DNA from: Candidatus Cacconaster scatequi
GTDB taxonomy: Bacteria > Bacteroidota > Bacteroidia > Bacteroidales > UBA932
Assembly: GCA_018065305.1 (NCBI GenBank)
Contig: JAGHTO010000045.1
Span: 1 to 37,572 of the forward strand
Direction of reading: 5' to 3'
Length of the DNA: 37,572 bases
Shown one piece after another: positions 16,570-25,337 of this stretch; position 1 is the first letter of the stretch; every line of letters begins with the position of its first letter. The translations under genes were made by a program, and so were the position numbers. The notes below the pieces were generated by a model. That model made no database searches. It was not told where the DNA came from and saw only the letters and a list, made by a program, of their open reading frames with translations.

Positions 16570-17513
16570 CAATCCCCCTCAACTATTATGCCCTCCACGA
16601 CAGGAGGGTAAATTTCATACTTGTATATCGGGATCGAGCTTCCGTTGGCCAGCACAGGAATAAGTCTCGCCGACTTTGAATCGATGACATCATTGTAGTC
16701 AACGGAAACGGAAAGCGAGTTGAGGAATGCATTCTGTCTGGTTCCGAACGGAACCCTGCACACGACCCTGACCTCCGAGGGCAGGGTAAGCAGTGATTTC
16801 TGGACCGGGACATTGCTGACAGCCACTTTCTTAGTGGTTTCCACCTCGACATACCTCCCTACGGAAATGGAGTAACGCACCTGATCCCTGTTGATTGAAA
16901 TCCCTGCCGGGACATCAAGCCCGACATAGCCGTTCACGGGGGTCTTCAGCTTCTCGTAGGAAATCGGGTCAGTCATAATTTCCGTAATCTGGACCAGTTC
17001 ATCCGCGGGACCGTAAAGGAAGACCGAATCCGGCTTTACCTGAATATTCCCCACCCTCATATATTGGGGGCAGAAGTCAAGATTTGACACTACCGTCACA
17101 GGTACGTGCCGGTAATTCTGACGGACATATTTCAATGTAAGCGACTCCGTATCGAAAAAGTCAATGACAATGTGCTCCCCAAGAGCCTCCATCACCTGTT
17201 CACGTATGGACTGGACAGGCAACGTGAACGAACCGTCATTGTTATGGGTCATCGCCGACTTGTCAACCTCAATCTGCAGATTCATTGGGCCGCTGCGGAA
17301 CCCCTTGGCTTTCAGGATATAATAGCCGGCTGCCTTCCCCCTTACAAGCAGAAGTTCGTCAGCCACGGCAGAAGGTGCATATCCCACCATATCCGTAGTG
17401 ACTGTCACCCTGTACTGCAAAAAGGCCATGTAATCCAGAGAAAGGATGTGCAAAGCCCATACAAAACAGGACAGCAGCAGGGAGATAAGGAATATCACCC
17501 AGTCCCGCTTCAT
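16569..17513 (-). CDS. YbbR-domain protein (CdaR-like), membrane-anchored
   Basis: A 314-residue protein with one N-terminal transmembrane helix (VIFLISLLLSCFVWALHIL, about residues 6-24) and a periplasmic region containing YbbR-like beta repeats, recognisable from VNGYVGLDVPAGI and the closing PVVEGIIVEG. In Firmicutes the YbbR protein CdaR regulates the diadenylate cyclase CdaA; no cyclase gene is next to it here, so that role is not shown. It abuts yajC with no intergenic base and overlaps coaE by one base. Confidence 0.8.
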   Translation of the reverse strand: MKRDWVIFLISLLLSCFVWALHILSLDYMAFLQYRVTVTTDMVGYAPSAVADELLLVRGKAAGYYILKAKGFRSGPMNLQIEVDKSAMTHNNDGSFTLPVQSIREQVMEALGEHIVIDFFDTESLTLKYVRQNYRHVPVTVVSNLDFCPQYMRVGNIQVKPDSVFLYGPADELVQITEIMTDPISYEKLKTPVNGYVGLDVPAGISINRDQVRYSISVGRYVEVETTKKVAVSNVPVQKSLLTLPSEVRVVCRVPFGTRQNAFLNSLSVSVDYNDVIDSKSARLIPVLANGSSIPIYKYEIYPPVVEGIIVEGD

Positions 17514-17831
17514 TTAGTTCGAGTTGGCTTCGCTGAAATCTTTTACAAGAGATGCCTTGTCAACTTTCAGTTTGACATCCTTGTCCACTTCGAGAAGAAC
17601 CGTTGCAGCCCCCTCCTTTACTTCGCAGATTGTCCCGTATATTCCGCCCACGGTCACAACCTTGTCCCCTTTCTTGAGAGCATCACGGAATTTCTGCATC
17701 TCCTTCTGTTTTTTCTGCTGGGGCCGGATCATAAAGAGCCACATCACCACAAAAATCAGAACAAGCATCAGAATCATCGAAAGTCCGCCACCCTGTTGTG
17801 CGGCCTGCTGAAGGAAAATAAGTGTTTTCAT
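17514..17831 (-). CDS. yajC: Preprotein translocase subunit YajC
   Basis: Small accessory membrane subunit of the SecDF-YajC complex. The 105-residue protein has a single transmembrane helix (about residues 17-36, MILMLVLIFVVMWLFMIRPQ) followed by the family motif RPQQKKQKE and a cytoplasmic domain with KKGDKVVTVGGIYGT. It lies 20 bases after nusB and directly before ybbR. Confidence 0.95.
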   Translation of the reverse strand: MKTLIFLQQAAQQGGGLSMILMLVLIFVVMWLFMIRPQQKKQKEMQKFRDALKKGDKVVTVGGIYGTICEVKEGAATVLLEVDKDVKLKVDKASLVKDFSEANSN

Positions 17832-17851
17832 ATCTCGTTTTGTTCAGTTTG

Positions 17852-18793
17852 TCAATTCTGCAGCAGTCCCCTGCCCTGCTTTGATACCTCGCCTGAAGCG
17901 ATTTTCTCCTGTATCACCCTGTCAAGCAAACCGTTGACAAAGATACGGCTGTTGGGAGTGCTGTAATATTTCGCTATTTCCACAAATTCGTTGATTGTCA
18001 CCTTCACCGGAATTGTCGGGAAGGAGACAGCCTCCGTGATTCCCAGGATAATCAGGGCGGCGTCCGTCGGGACAAGCCTCTCCGTGTCCCAGTTGTTCAG
18101 TTTTCCGGAGACCAGACTGAAATATTCATCATATCTCAACATCGCGTCGCCCAGCAGTCTTTCCCCGTACGCCTTGTCCTCCTCCTTCGTGAAAGTTGTC
18201 GGATGGACAATAGCCTTTTTCTTCCTCGTCACCTCGATATTGGCGATAATCACATTGAGGACATACTCCAGATCGTCTATCCAATATATCGACTTCTCCT
18301 CAAGAATCCGGGCCAGATCCTCGTCATCTTCGAATTCATCCTGGAAAATGCAGGATGCCAGCGTGCAGTCCTCTTCAAAAGAGTCAATCCCGGACTCCAT
18401 ATAGTTCTTGTAATACTCCTTCGTCACCATCGAATTGTAGACTTTCCTGACGAAAACGTCATATTCGTTCCATATCAGGGAATGTTTCTGGCAGAACATC
18501 CCGAATTTGGGATCGTCGCTCAGAAGGGAGAAGAACCTGTTGTTCACGAATTTCATATTCGGATTCATCTCCTCCTCCGTGGGCTTGAACTTGCTCATTC
18601 CCGATTCGATATGCTGTCTCGCCACATCCACCAGAGATGCGGAGAAATTTATAATGAAATAATACAGTTCCCTGACCTTTTCACAGGAAAAATCGAACTC
18701 CTTTATCGCTGCAGGCACATCCACGTCACCCGAAGCTTCACAGGCATAGAGTGTCTTGAACGCCTTTATCCGAATCAGCCGTCTGGAAATCAT
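17852..18793 (-). CDS. nusB: Transcription antitermination factor NusB (long Bacteroidota form)
   Basis: RNA-binding factor of the rRNA antitermination complex, binding boxA with NusE. The 313-residue protein is twice the length of E. coli NusB (139): the N-terminal RRLIRIKAFKTLYAC and the C-terminal NusB fold (about residues 200-300, with ALIILGITEAV and KVTINEFVEIAKYYS) are separated by a long acidic helical insertion. This long form is usual in Bacteroidota. It heads the eight-gene minus-strand operon. It would act on boxA-like leaders such as the one at the left end of this window. Confidence 0.92.
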   Translation of the reverse strand: MISRRLIRIKAFKTLYACEASGDVDVPAAIKEFDFSCEKVRELYYFIINFSASLVDVARQHIESGMSKFKPTEEEMNPNMKFVNNRFFSLLSDDPKFGMFCQKHSLIWNEYDVFVRKVYNSMVTKEYYKNYMESGIDSFEEDCTLASCIFQDEFEDDEDLARILEEKSIYWIDDLEYVLNVIIANIEVTRKKKAIVHPTTFTKEEDKAYGERLLGDAMLRYDEYFSLVSGKLNNWDTERLVPTDAALIILGITEAVSFPTIPVKVTINEFVEIAKYYSTPNSRIFVNGLLDRVIQEKIASGEVSKQGRGLLQN

Positions 18794-18827
18794 ATTTATT
18801 TTTACAATTTTATTTCAAATAATTTTA

Positions 18828-18835
18828 CAAATATA
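18828..18835 (-). promoter_or_regulatory. nusB operon promoter -7 element
   Basis: TATATTTG on the minus strand, 35 bases before the nusB ATG. No good -33 element at standard spacing. Confidence 0.5.
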
Positions 18836-18859
18836 GTTCTTTCAACCAAAAAATAAATT

Positions 18860-18867
18860 TATCTTTG
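18860..18867 (+). promoter_or_regulatory. Promoter -7 element of the PUR-like gene
   Basis: TATCTTTG matches TAnnTTTG, 28 bases before the ATG at 18896; it is divergent from the nusB element 24 bases away. Confidence 0.6.
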
Positions 18868-18895
18868 TGAAAACAAATCCAAAAAAAGAGCGATT

Positions 18896-19252
18896 ATGTA
18901 CACAGATGACTATGGAAATGCTGGAATGCAGGAACGAGGCGGTGATGACGTATATTCAAAGCCGGTGAGGGCCGGTAAACGGACTTACTTCTTTGACGTG
19001 AAGGCTACCAAGGGAAACGATTTCTATCTGACAATCACCGAAAGCAAGCGCCGCATCGAGCAGGACGGACGTCAGGTGTTCGACAAACACAAGATTTTCC
19101 TGTACAAGGAGGATTTTGAAAAATTCGCCGAAGGGCTGTCCGAGGCCGTGGAGTACATAAAGAAGAACTGCCCCGTTCAGGACACACCTTCCTACGAAAG
19201 GAGACAGGAGCCGGGTTCCGAGTTTTCAGACGTAAACTTCGAGGAACTGTAA
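18896..19252 (+). CDS. PUR-like nucleic-acid-binding protein (DUF3276)
   Basis: A 118-residue protein of the Bacteroidota DUF3276 family, related to the eukaryotic PUR-alpha single-stranded DNA/RNA-binding fold. The core (about residues 20-92) has the beta-strand pattern AGKRTYFFDVKATKGNDFYL, ITESKRR and KHKIFLYKEDFEKF followed by one helix; the ends are acidic and probably disordered. The cellular role is not known; nucleic-acid binding is inferred from the fold. It is transcribed alone and is followed by an intrinsic terminator. Confidence 0.85.
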   Translation: MYTDDYGNAGMQERGGDDVYSKPVRAGKRTYFFDVKATKGNDFYLTITESKRRIEQDGRQVFDKHKIFLYKEDFEKFAEGLSEAVEYIKKNCPVQDTPSYERRQEPGSEFSDVNFEEL

Positions 19253-19286
19253 AGACCCTCCCGTGAAACGGGACAGATAATTGCAC

Positions 19287-19315
19287 AGCCGGTCAAAGCG
19301 CCGGCTATTTTTTTT
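19287..19315 (+). terminator. Intrinsic terminator after the PUR-like gene
   Basis: AGCCGG, 8-base loop, CCGGCT, then ATTTTTTTT: a GC stem with a U-tract on the plus strand. A smaller hairpin (CCCGT-GAA-ACGGG, 19260-19272) precedes it. It rules out a nagB start at 19281, which would lie inside the terminator. Confidence 0.85.
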
Positions 19316-19340
19316 AGAACCTGTTTTTGAAATGGCCATG
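19316..19340 (+). repeat. Single-ended repeat fragment at the nagB-like start
   Basis: AGAACCTGTTTTTGAAATGG resembles the right end of element B (AGAAGCTGTTTTGAAATGG) with one substitution and one inserted T. The candidate start codon lies within it. It may be coincidence or a decayed copy. Confidence 0.35.
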
Positions 19341-21260
19341 AAACATTTTTCTTTACCGGAAGAAGGGGGTTTGAAGATTGAAAGAATACCTTCCGACATC
19401 CTTCACAGTTTTGACAGAATCCCGACAGAAGTCTTTCAGGATGTAGAATCAGCCGCCCGCAATATAGCGGACGTCATAATATCCGCCATAAATTCGCACA
19501 AGCCGGACCGTCCTTTCAAACTCGGGGTGACAACCGGAAGGTCTCCCCTGTCTCTGTATCAGGAACTGCGCGAAAGATTCATCGCAGGGGAAGTGAGTTT
19601 CAAAAACGTGGAAATCTTTTCCATAGACGAATACTATCCGTCCAAGCCGACCGACAGCCAAAGCCGCAACCGACGCCTGCACGATGACATCATCAACGTT
19701 ATTGACATCCTGCCGGAAAACATACACATTCTTGACGGAACCATTGATGTCAAGGAGATTGACGCCCACTGCAAAACTTTTGATGAGAAGGCGAAGAATC
19801 TGGACCTCCTTGTCGTAGGTGTAGGCGACGGAGGTCAGGTCGGATTCAACGAATCGGGCTCAACACGCACCTGCCGCACAAGGCTCGTCCATCTTCCCTA
19901 CAAATCCAGAAAGCGTCAGGCCAAGAATTTCAACGGAAACCTCCTGGAGACTCCTGAAATGGCCCTGACAATGGGTATCGGAACGATGATGAGCGCCAGA
20001 CAGATTATTCTCATGGCCTGGGGCGAAAACAAAAGCCACGCCATCAAGCAGATTGCAGAGGAGCCGGAGACGCCGAACTGCCCCGCGTCATATTTCCAGG
20101 AGCACTGCAACGCCAAACTGTATGTTGACAAGGTCGGAGCGGAATTCCTGACAAGAAATGAAGCCCCGTGGATGATAGGTCCCTGCAATTGGACCCGCAA
20201 GATGCGCAGAAAAGCAGTAATCTGGCTGTGCAGGAAGGTGGGTAAGCCCATTCTCAAGCTCTCCCTTCAGGACTATCTTGACAATTCGCTTGGAGAGTTG
20301 CTGGAGCAGTACGGCCCTTATGACAAAATCAACATCGACATTTTCAACGACCTCCAGCATACGATTACCGGATGGCCGGGAGGAAAGCCGGGTTCCGACG
20401 AGCCCACACGACCTGTCGGTTCAAAGCCGTTTCCCAAGACAGTTCTCATTTTTTCACCTCACCCCGACGATGACGTTGTCTCAATGGGCGGTACTTTCAT
20501 AAGACTTGTGCATCAGGGTCACAACGTCCACGTGGCATACGAGACTTCAGGGAACGTCGCGGTTCACGATGACGTCGTGCTCCAGCATATGGACGCCGCC
20601 GTTCAACTCGGATTCGAGGACAAGTTCGAACAGATGGAGAAACTTATTGAATCCAAGATTCCCGGTGCTGCTGAGCCCAAGGAACTGCTGGCAATCAAGG
20701 CAGGAATCCGAAGAAGCGAAGCAAGAGGGGCCTGTCGCAGCTTCGGGCTGACAATGGACCATGTGCATTTCCTGAACCTGCCGTTCTATGAATCGGGCGG
20801 CATCATCAAACTGCCGCGCACCCAGGCTGACGTGGATATCATCAAGAACCTTATCAAAGAGGTCAACCCGGACCAGATTTATATGGCAGGTGACCTTGCG
20901 GACCCTCACGGCACCCACCGGGTCTGCACCGAGGCGGCTCTGGAGGCCATCGAGCAACTTCGCGAAGAGAGGTTCAAGGGCATTGACGAATGTACCATCT
21001 GGATGTACAGAGGCGCCTGGATGGAATGGGACCTCGGCAGCGTCGATATGGCCGTGCCCCTTTCACCGGACGAGGTGATTGAAAAGCGACACGCAATCTA
21101 CCGTCACCTCTCACAGAAAGACATAATGCCCTTCCCCGGAGATGACACCCGTGAATTCTGGCAGAGGGCGGAAGACCGCACCCAGGCAACCGCACGCCTG
21201 TATGACTCGCTCGGAATGGCGGAATACCAGGCAATGGAGGTCTTCCTCAGACTGAAATAA
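19332..21260 (+). CDS. NagB-like domain fused to PIG-L/LmbE deacetylase domain
   Basis: Usually annotated glucosamine-6-phosphate deaminase. The N-terminal half (about residues 20-270) has the NagB/SugP fold, with SIDEYYP keeping the first catalytic Asp. But the catalytic segment reads GVGDGGQVGFNE where E. coli NagB has DGHIAFNE: the equivalents of Asp141 and His143 are Gly167 and Gln169. The C-terminal half (about 370-642) is a PIG-L deacetylase with the metal-binding SPHPDDD and HGTHR motifs. The fusion is typical of Bacteroidota; the role is probably in amino-sugar metabolism, and deaminase activity is doubtful. ATG 19332 or 19338 is the start. It converges on pyrB with no base between the stop codons. 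Confidence 0.8.
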   Translation: MAMKHFSLPEEGGLKIERIPSDILHSFDRIPTEVFQDVESAARNIADVIISAINSHKPDRPFKLGVTTGRSPLSLYQELRERFIAGEVSFKNVEIFSIDEYYPSKPTDSQSRNRRLHDDIINVIDILPENIHILDGTIDVKEIDAHCKTFDEKAKNLDLLVVGVGDGGQVGFNESGSTRTCRTRLVHLPYKSRKRQAKNFNGNLLETPEMALTMGIGTMMSARQIILMAWGENKSHAIKQIAEEPETPNCPASYFQEHCNAKLYVDKVGAEFLTRNEAPWMIGPCNWTRKMRRKAVIWLCRKVGKPILKLSLQDYLDNSLGELLEQYGPYDKINIDIFNDLQHTITGWPGGKPGSDEPTRPVGSKPFPKTVLIFSPHPDDDVVSMGGTFIRLVHQGHNVHVAYETSGNVAVHDDVVLQHMDAAVQLGFEDKFEQMEKLIESKIPGAAEPKELLAIKAGIRRSEARGACRSFGLTMDHVHFLNLPFYESGGIIKLPRTQADVDIIKNLIKEVNPDQIYMAGDLADPHGTHRVCTEAALEAIEQLREERFKGIDECTIWMYRGAWMEWDLGSVDMAVPLSPDEVIEKRHAIYRHLSQKDIMPFPGDDTREFWQRAEDRTQATARLYDSLGMAEYQAMEVFLRLK

Positions 21261-22337
21261 TCAGATTTTACTGTCGCAGTAGGCGCAGCGGACCGTACCG
21301 TCACTTGACTTGTGGAAAAGATGGCGAACCGGTTCGTTGCGGCTTATGCATTTGGGGTTACGGCATACCGCAGTCTCATCCTCATAGAACTCCGGATGGC
21401 CGGCCATCTTGCGGGTGGGGTCGTTCTTCCACCTGATAAGACTGAGTATCAACGCCATACGCACGAACTTACCATTGCCAACCTGACGGAAATATGCAGC
21501 GCGGGGGTCATCGTCCACCTCCGTCTTGATTTCATTGACACGGGGCAGAGGATGAAGGACACACATCTTCTTCTTTGCGAGAGCCATCTTCTCATTGTCA
21601 AGCACAAAACTGTCCTTGACTCTCTCGAACTCGTCCAGATCAAGGAATCTCTCCTGCTGGACTCTGGTCATATAGAGTACGTCCAGTTCTCCGATAACCT
21701 CCTCTATCGTCTTGACTTCACGATAGTTGACACCCTGACGGTCGCACACGTCGTGCTTGATGTAGTCCGGAAGCCTCAACTCATCGGGAGCGATAAGGAC
21801 TACGTTGACATTCTCATACCGTGTCAGAGCCTTGATGAGAGAGTGAACCGTACGACCGAACTTGAGGTCTCCGCAGAATCCTATGGTTATGCCGTCGATA
21901 TGTCCGATTTCCCTCTTTATTGTAAGGAGATCCGTCAGGGTCTGGGTCGGATGCGCGTGAGAGCCGTCTCCGGCGTTGATAATCGGAATGTGCGCCGCCT
22001 GCGAAGCCACGTACGGAGCACCCTCGAGGGGATGCCTCATTGCAACGATATCCACGAAGTTCTCCACCACCCTGACAGTGTCGGCCACAGTCTCTCCCTT
22101 GCTCACGGAGGTGTTGCGGGCATCGGAGAAGCCCAGAACCTGGCCTCCGAGTTCCATCATCGCAGATGTGAAGCTGAGACGGGTGCGGGTTGAAGGTTCA
22201 TAGAAGAGGGTTGCCAGTTTATGGTACTTCAGAACTTCGCGGTACTTTTCGCGGTTGGCTATGATATCTTCTGCAAGAGCGATTATTTCATCGGTCTCCT
22301 GTTTCGTGATGTCTGTGGGGTCAATGAGGTGTTTCAT
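21261..22337 (-). CDS. pyrB: Aspartate carbamoyltransferase with C-terminal PyrI-type zinc domain
   Basis: Joins carbamoyl phosphate and aspartate. Residues 1 to about 305 are a complete catalytic chain (YEPSTRTRLSF carbamoyl-phosphate loop, HPTQTLTDL, HPLPRVNEI). The last 50 residues are the zinc-binding domain of the regulatory chain PyrI: Cys325-x4-Cys330 in CRNPKCISRNEPV and Cys351-x2-Cys354 in CAYC, matching CxxxxC/CxxC of E. coli PyrI (Cys109/114/138/141). The PyrI allosteric nucleotide-binding domain is absent. In E. coli the zinc domain clamps catalytic chains, so the fusion may keep assembly without CTP/ATP control. It is the last gene of the pyr operon, 20 bases after pyrE. Confidence 0.95.
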   Translation of the reverse strand: MKHLIDPTDITKQETDEIIALAEDIIANREKYREVLKYHKLATLFYEPSTRTRLSFTSAMMELGGQVLGFSDARNTSVSKGETVADTVRVVENFVDIVAMRHPLEGAPYVASQAAHIPIINAGDGSHAHPTQTLTDLLTIKREIGHIDGITIGFCGDLKFGRTVHSLIKALTRYENVNVVLIAPDELRLPDYIKHDVCDRQGVNYREVKTIEEVIGELDVLYMTRVQQERFLDLDEFERVKDSFVLDNEKMALAKKKMCVLHPLPRVNEIKTEVDDDPRAAYFRQVGNGKFVRMALILSLIRWKNDPTRKMAGHPEFYEDETAVCRNPKCISRNEPVRHLFHKSSDGTVRCAYCDSKI

Positions 22338-22357
22338 ATGATATCGGTTTTAGACTC

Positions 22358-22987
22358 TTATCTTATCCAGCTTTCATCGGAAGGGTTGTCCCTGAATTTG
22401 AGGATACGTTCCTTCCATTGCGGGGCAATGATGCCTTTTTCGACGGCTACGTCCACCAGAGCGTCCAGATTGCTCAGGGAACAGTTGACCACGCCGGCCT
22501 GCGCGAATCGGTCGAGACCTTTTTTCATACCGTATGTGAAGATGCTGACGATGCCAAGAACGTCGGCTCCGGCTTCGCGAAGAGCCTCGACAACCTCCAC
22601 GGCGCTGCCTCCCGTCGACACAAGGTCTTCGATGACAACGACTTTCATTCCCTTTTCAAGGCGTCCTTCAATCTTGTTGTTCCGGCCGTGTGTCTTTGCC
22701 TCACCTCTTACATATCCCATAGGGAGTCCGAGAATCGACGCCGCGATTGCCGCGTGTGCGATGCCGGCGGTACTGGTTCCCATCAGGGATTCCGCCTGGG
22801 GGAATTTCGCCTTCACGGTATCCGCAATGGCCTGTTCGACTATGGTACGTGCGGACGGAGCGGAGAGGACGAGCCTGTTGTCACAATATATCGGGCTCTT
22901 GATTCCACTGGCCCAGGTAAACGGCTGTTCGGGGCGAAGAAAGACTGCCCCTATGCTGAGAAGTTGTTCGGCGATGATTTTTTCCAT
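22358..22987 (-). CDS. pyrE: Orotate phosphoribosyltransferase
   Basis: Makes orotidine 5'-phosphate from orotate and PRPP. The 209-residue protein has the type I phosphoribosyltransferase signature VVVIEDLVSTGGSAVE (about residues 116-131), the flexible-loop KTHGRNNKIEG and the N-terminal ASGIKSPIYCDNR. It is of normal length and lies four bases after pyrF, in the pyr operon. Confidence 0.96.
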   Translation of the reverse strand: MEKIIAEQLLSIGAVFLRPEQPFTWASGIKSPIYCDNRLVLSAPSARTIVEQAIADTVKAKFPQAESLMGTSTAGIAHAAIAASILGLPMGYVRGEAKTHGRNNKIEGRLEKGMKVVVIEDLVSTGGSAVEVVEALREAGADVLGIVSIFTYGMKKGLDRFAQAGVVNCSLSNLDALVDVAVEKGIIAPQWKERILKFRDNPSDESWIR

Positions 22988-22991
22988 AAGT

Positions 22992-23696
22992 CTATTGCTC
23001 TAAAAATTCTTTGACACATCTGTTGTAGGCGGCCACGGGGTCGGCAGCTGCGGTGATGGGACGTCCGACCACGATGAAATCCGAACCTATCTCCCTTGCA
23101 CGGGCCGGAGTGGTGATTCTCACCTGATCGTCGGCGGCGGAGTCGGCGAAGCGGATTCCGGGAGTGACGGCAAGGAATGAACTTCCGCAGCGTTCCTTGA
23201 CGATTGACGCTTCGAGAGGGGAACATACTACACCGTCAAGTCCGGCGGCCGCCGCATTTGCGGCATAATGGGCAATCACATCCCCTATCGGACGCTCTAT
23301 CAGAAGGTCCTGCCTCATCCTCTCCTCGGAAGTGGAGGTGAGCTGGGTAACCGCGACAAGGAGCGGACGGGTGCCGTCTTCGCGGGTGAGTCCTTCCAGA
23401 GCTGCCTTCATCATCTCAATGGTGCCTCCTGCGTGGACATTGGTCATATCGACGTCCAGTCCGGAAAGGACCTTCATTGTCTTTCGGACGGTATTGGGGA
23501 TGTCGTGAAGTTTGAGGTCCAGAAAAATCCTGTGCCCACGGCTTTTTATGTCGCGCACTATCTGAGGTCCCGCGGCATAGAAAAGTTCCATACCTATCTT
23601 CACGAAAGGCTTTCTGTCGCACTCTGAAAACTTGTCCAGAAAAGAGAGAACTTCATCGGCGCCGCTGAAATCGCACGCCACAATCACGTCTTTCAT
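22992..23696 (-). CDS. pyrF: Orotidine 5'-phosphate decarboxylase
   Basis: Final step to UMP. The 234-residue TIM-barrel protein has the catalytic DLKLHDIPNTV (Lys/Asp tetrad, about residues 60-70), VHAGG, VTPGIR and VGRPI. Start ATG 23696 lies one base after the pyrD stop; the TTG further upstream would overlap pyrD. This is the short PyrF type found in Bacillota, rather than the about 270-residue type common in Bacteroides; this comparison is from memory and bears on the operon's origin. Confidence 0.95.
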   Translation of the reverse strand: MKDVIVACDFSGADEVLSFLDKFSECDRKPFVKIGMELFYAAGPQIVRDIKSRGHRIFLDLKLHDIPNTVRKTMKVLSGLDVDMTNVHAGGTIEMMKAALEGLTREDGTRPLLVAVTQLTSTSEERMRQDLLIERPIGDVIAHYAANAAAAGLDGVVCSPLEASIVKERCGSSFLAVTPGIRFADSAADDQVRITTPARAREIGSDFIVVGRPITAAADPVAAYNRCVKEFLEQ

Positions 23697-23697
23697 A

Positions 23698-24603
23698 CTA
23701 TACAATCCCTATTATCTCGTTTATGTTTTCTATATGAAGTTCCTCCATAAGCAGAGGCAACTCGTTCACTATATCCCTGCAAGCCATCGGATTGCGAAGA
23801 TTCTCAGCTCCCACCTGAACAGCGGTTGCACCGGCCATCATCATCTCCACCACATCGGAAGCGCACGACACTCCGCCGCATCCCATTATCGGCAGGGAGC
23901 AGGCATTGTGAACCTGATTGACCATACGCAAAGCCACCGGGAGAACCGCCCGGCCGCTGAAGCCGCCATATCTGTTCGCCACCACCGGCTTGCGGCGACG
24001 GATGTCTATCCGCATCCCGAGAATCGTGTTGATAAGGGTTAGTCCGTCAGCGCCGGCCTCCTCACAGGCACGGGCTATCGCCGCGATATCCGTGACGTTG
24101 GGGCTGAGTTTGATAAATACGGGTTTCGTGCTGACCCTCTTCACGGCACGGGTCACCTGAGCGGCAGTAGCGGCATCTGTCCCGAATGCGAGACCTCCAC
24201 CGTGGACATTGGGACAGGAGACGTTGACTTCAATGATGTCCACATCGGGAGAGGCGGAAACGGCACTGCAGCACTTCTCATACTCCTCGATGCTGAACCC
24301 GCTGACATTAGCTATCACGACTCCGCCGTATATCTTTCTCAAAGCGGGAATTTTCTCTTCGACGAGCACCTTCACGCCCGGATTCTGGAGTCCCACGGAA
24401 TTTATCATTCCGTCCGGACATTCCGCAATTCTGGGGCACTCGTTTCCGAAGCGGGCTTCGAGAGTCGTCCCTTTCAGGCTTATCCCGCCAAGGCAGTTGA
24501 TATCATAGAATGACGAAGCTTCCAGCCCGAACCCGAAGGTTCCGCTGGCCGGAACAACGGGATTCCTGAGCTCTATTCCGCACAAATTCACAGAAGTCAC
24601 CAT
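23698..24603 (-). CDS. pyrD: Dihydroorotate dehydrogenase B, catalytic subunit
   Basis: Oxidises dihydroorotate to orotate. The 301-residue FMN barrel has the class 1B features: N-terminal NPVVPASGTFGFG, the active-site Cys in NVSCPNVHGGG (about residue 131; class 2 enzymes have Ser), and the GCGGV phosphate-binding end. Class 1B enzymes pair with PyrK and use NAD. It overlaps pyrK by seven bases, fitting a stoichiometric complex. Confidence 0.96.
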   Translation of the reverse strand: MVTSVNLCGIELRNPVVPASGTFGFGLEASSFYDINCLGGISLKGTTLEARFGNECPRIAECPDGMINSVGLQNPGVKVLVEEKIPALRKIYGGVVIANVSGFSIEEYEKCCSAVSASPDVDIIEVNVSCPNVHGGGLAFGTDAATAAQVTRAVKRVSTKPVFIKLSPNVTDIAAIARACEEAGADGLTLINTILGMRIDIRRRKPVVANRYGGFSGRAVLPVALRMVNQVHNACSLPIMGCGGVSCASDVVEMMMAGATAVQVGAENLRNPMACRDIVNELPLLMEELHIENINEIIGIV

Positions 24604-25334
24604 ATCACATCCTCCTTTTTGAAGACCGGACCGTCAAAGCAGACACGCTTGGGGCCGTCAGCCGTATGGCAGGTGCATCCGAAGCAGATTCCGCAGCCGC
24701 AGCCCATCCTCTCTTCGAGACTTACCTGTCCGCTGATATCAAGTTTGCGGCAGACAGCCTCCATCATCACCTTGGGGCCGCAGGTATAGAAAAAGTCATA
24801 TCCTCCGTCCAGAGTGTCGATTACATCCGTGACAAGTCCCTTGATTCCGACCGAGCCGTCCATAGTGGCAACCCTGACTCCCGCTCCCAGTTTCCTGTAT
24901 TCGTCGAACAGAATCAGTTCCGAAGCGTTGTTGTAGCCCAGGACAACAGTAACCTCCTTCCCCTCCTCAATCAGTTCCTTCACAAGATGGAATGCCGGGC
25001 TCGCGCCGATTCCGCCGCATACAACCAGAGCCTTTTTCCTGCACAGCGAGGTGTCGAATCCGTTTCCGAGGCCGGTGAGCAGATTGACGCTGCTGCCCTC
25101 GCGCCACTGCGACATTATCTCCGTACCCTGTCCGACAACCTTGTATATGAGAGAAAGTGTATCCTTTGTCCAGTCCGTAACGGCAAAGGGACGCCGGAGG
25201 AAACATCCGTCCACCTCGACGTCAACGAACTGTCCTCCGCGAAGGATGCCTTCAGTATCTCCGCTGAGAGTCATCCTCCAGATGCGTGAGGCGATGCGGC
25301 TGTTCTCAAGAATCGTATAGTCGCCCTGTCTCAT
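24597..25334 (-). CDS. pyrK: Dihydroorotate dehydrogenase electron-transfer subunit
   Basis: FAD and [2Fe-2S] subunit that passes electrons from PyrD to NAD. The 245-residue protein has the FAD-binding RRPFAVTD (about residue 48), the NAD-binding region starting GGIGASPAFHLVKEL, CGPKVMM, and a cysteine cluster MGCGCGICFGCTC plus a later Cys that holds the [2Fe-2S] centre. It lies between carB (three-base gap) and pyrD (overlap) in the pyr operon. Confidence 0.96.
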   Translation of the reverse strand: MRQGDYTILENSRIASRIWRMTLSGDTEGILRGGQFVDVEVDGCFLRRPFAVTDWTKDTLSLIYKVVGQGTEIMSQWREGSSVNLLTGLGNGFDTSLCRKKALVVCGGIGASPAFHLVKELIEEGKEVTVVLGYNNASELILFDEYRKLGAGVRVATMDGSVGIKGLVTDVIDTLDGGYDFFYTCGPKVMMEAVCRKLDISGQVSLEERMGCGCGICFGCTCHTADGPKRVCFDGPVFKKEDVIW

Positions 25335-25337
25335 AGC

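Noticed and set aside
19281-19331. Upstream start for the nagB-like gene
   Set aside because: The extra codons would lie inside the intrinsic terminator of the preceding gene and encode no conserved sequence.
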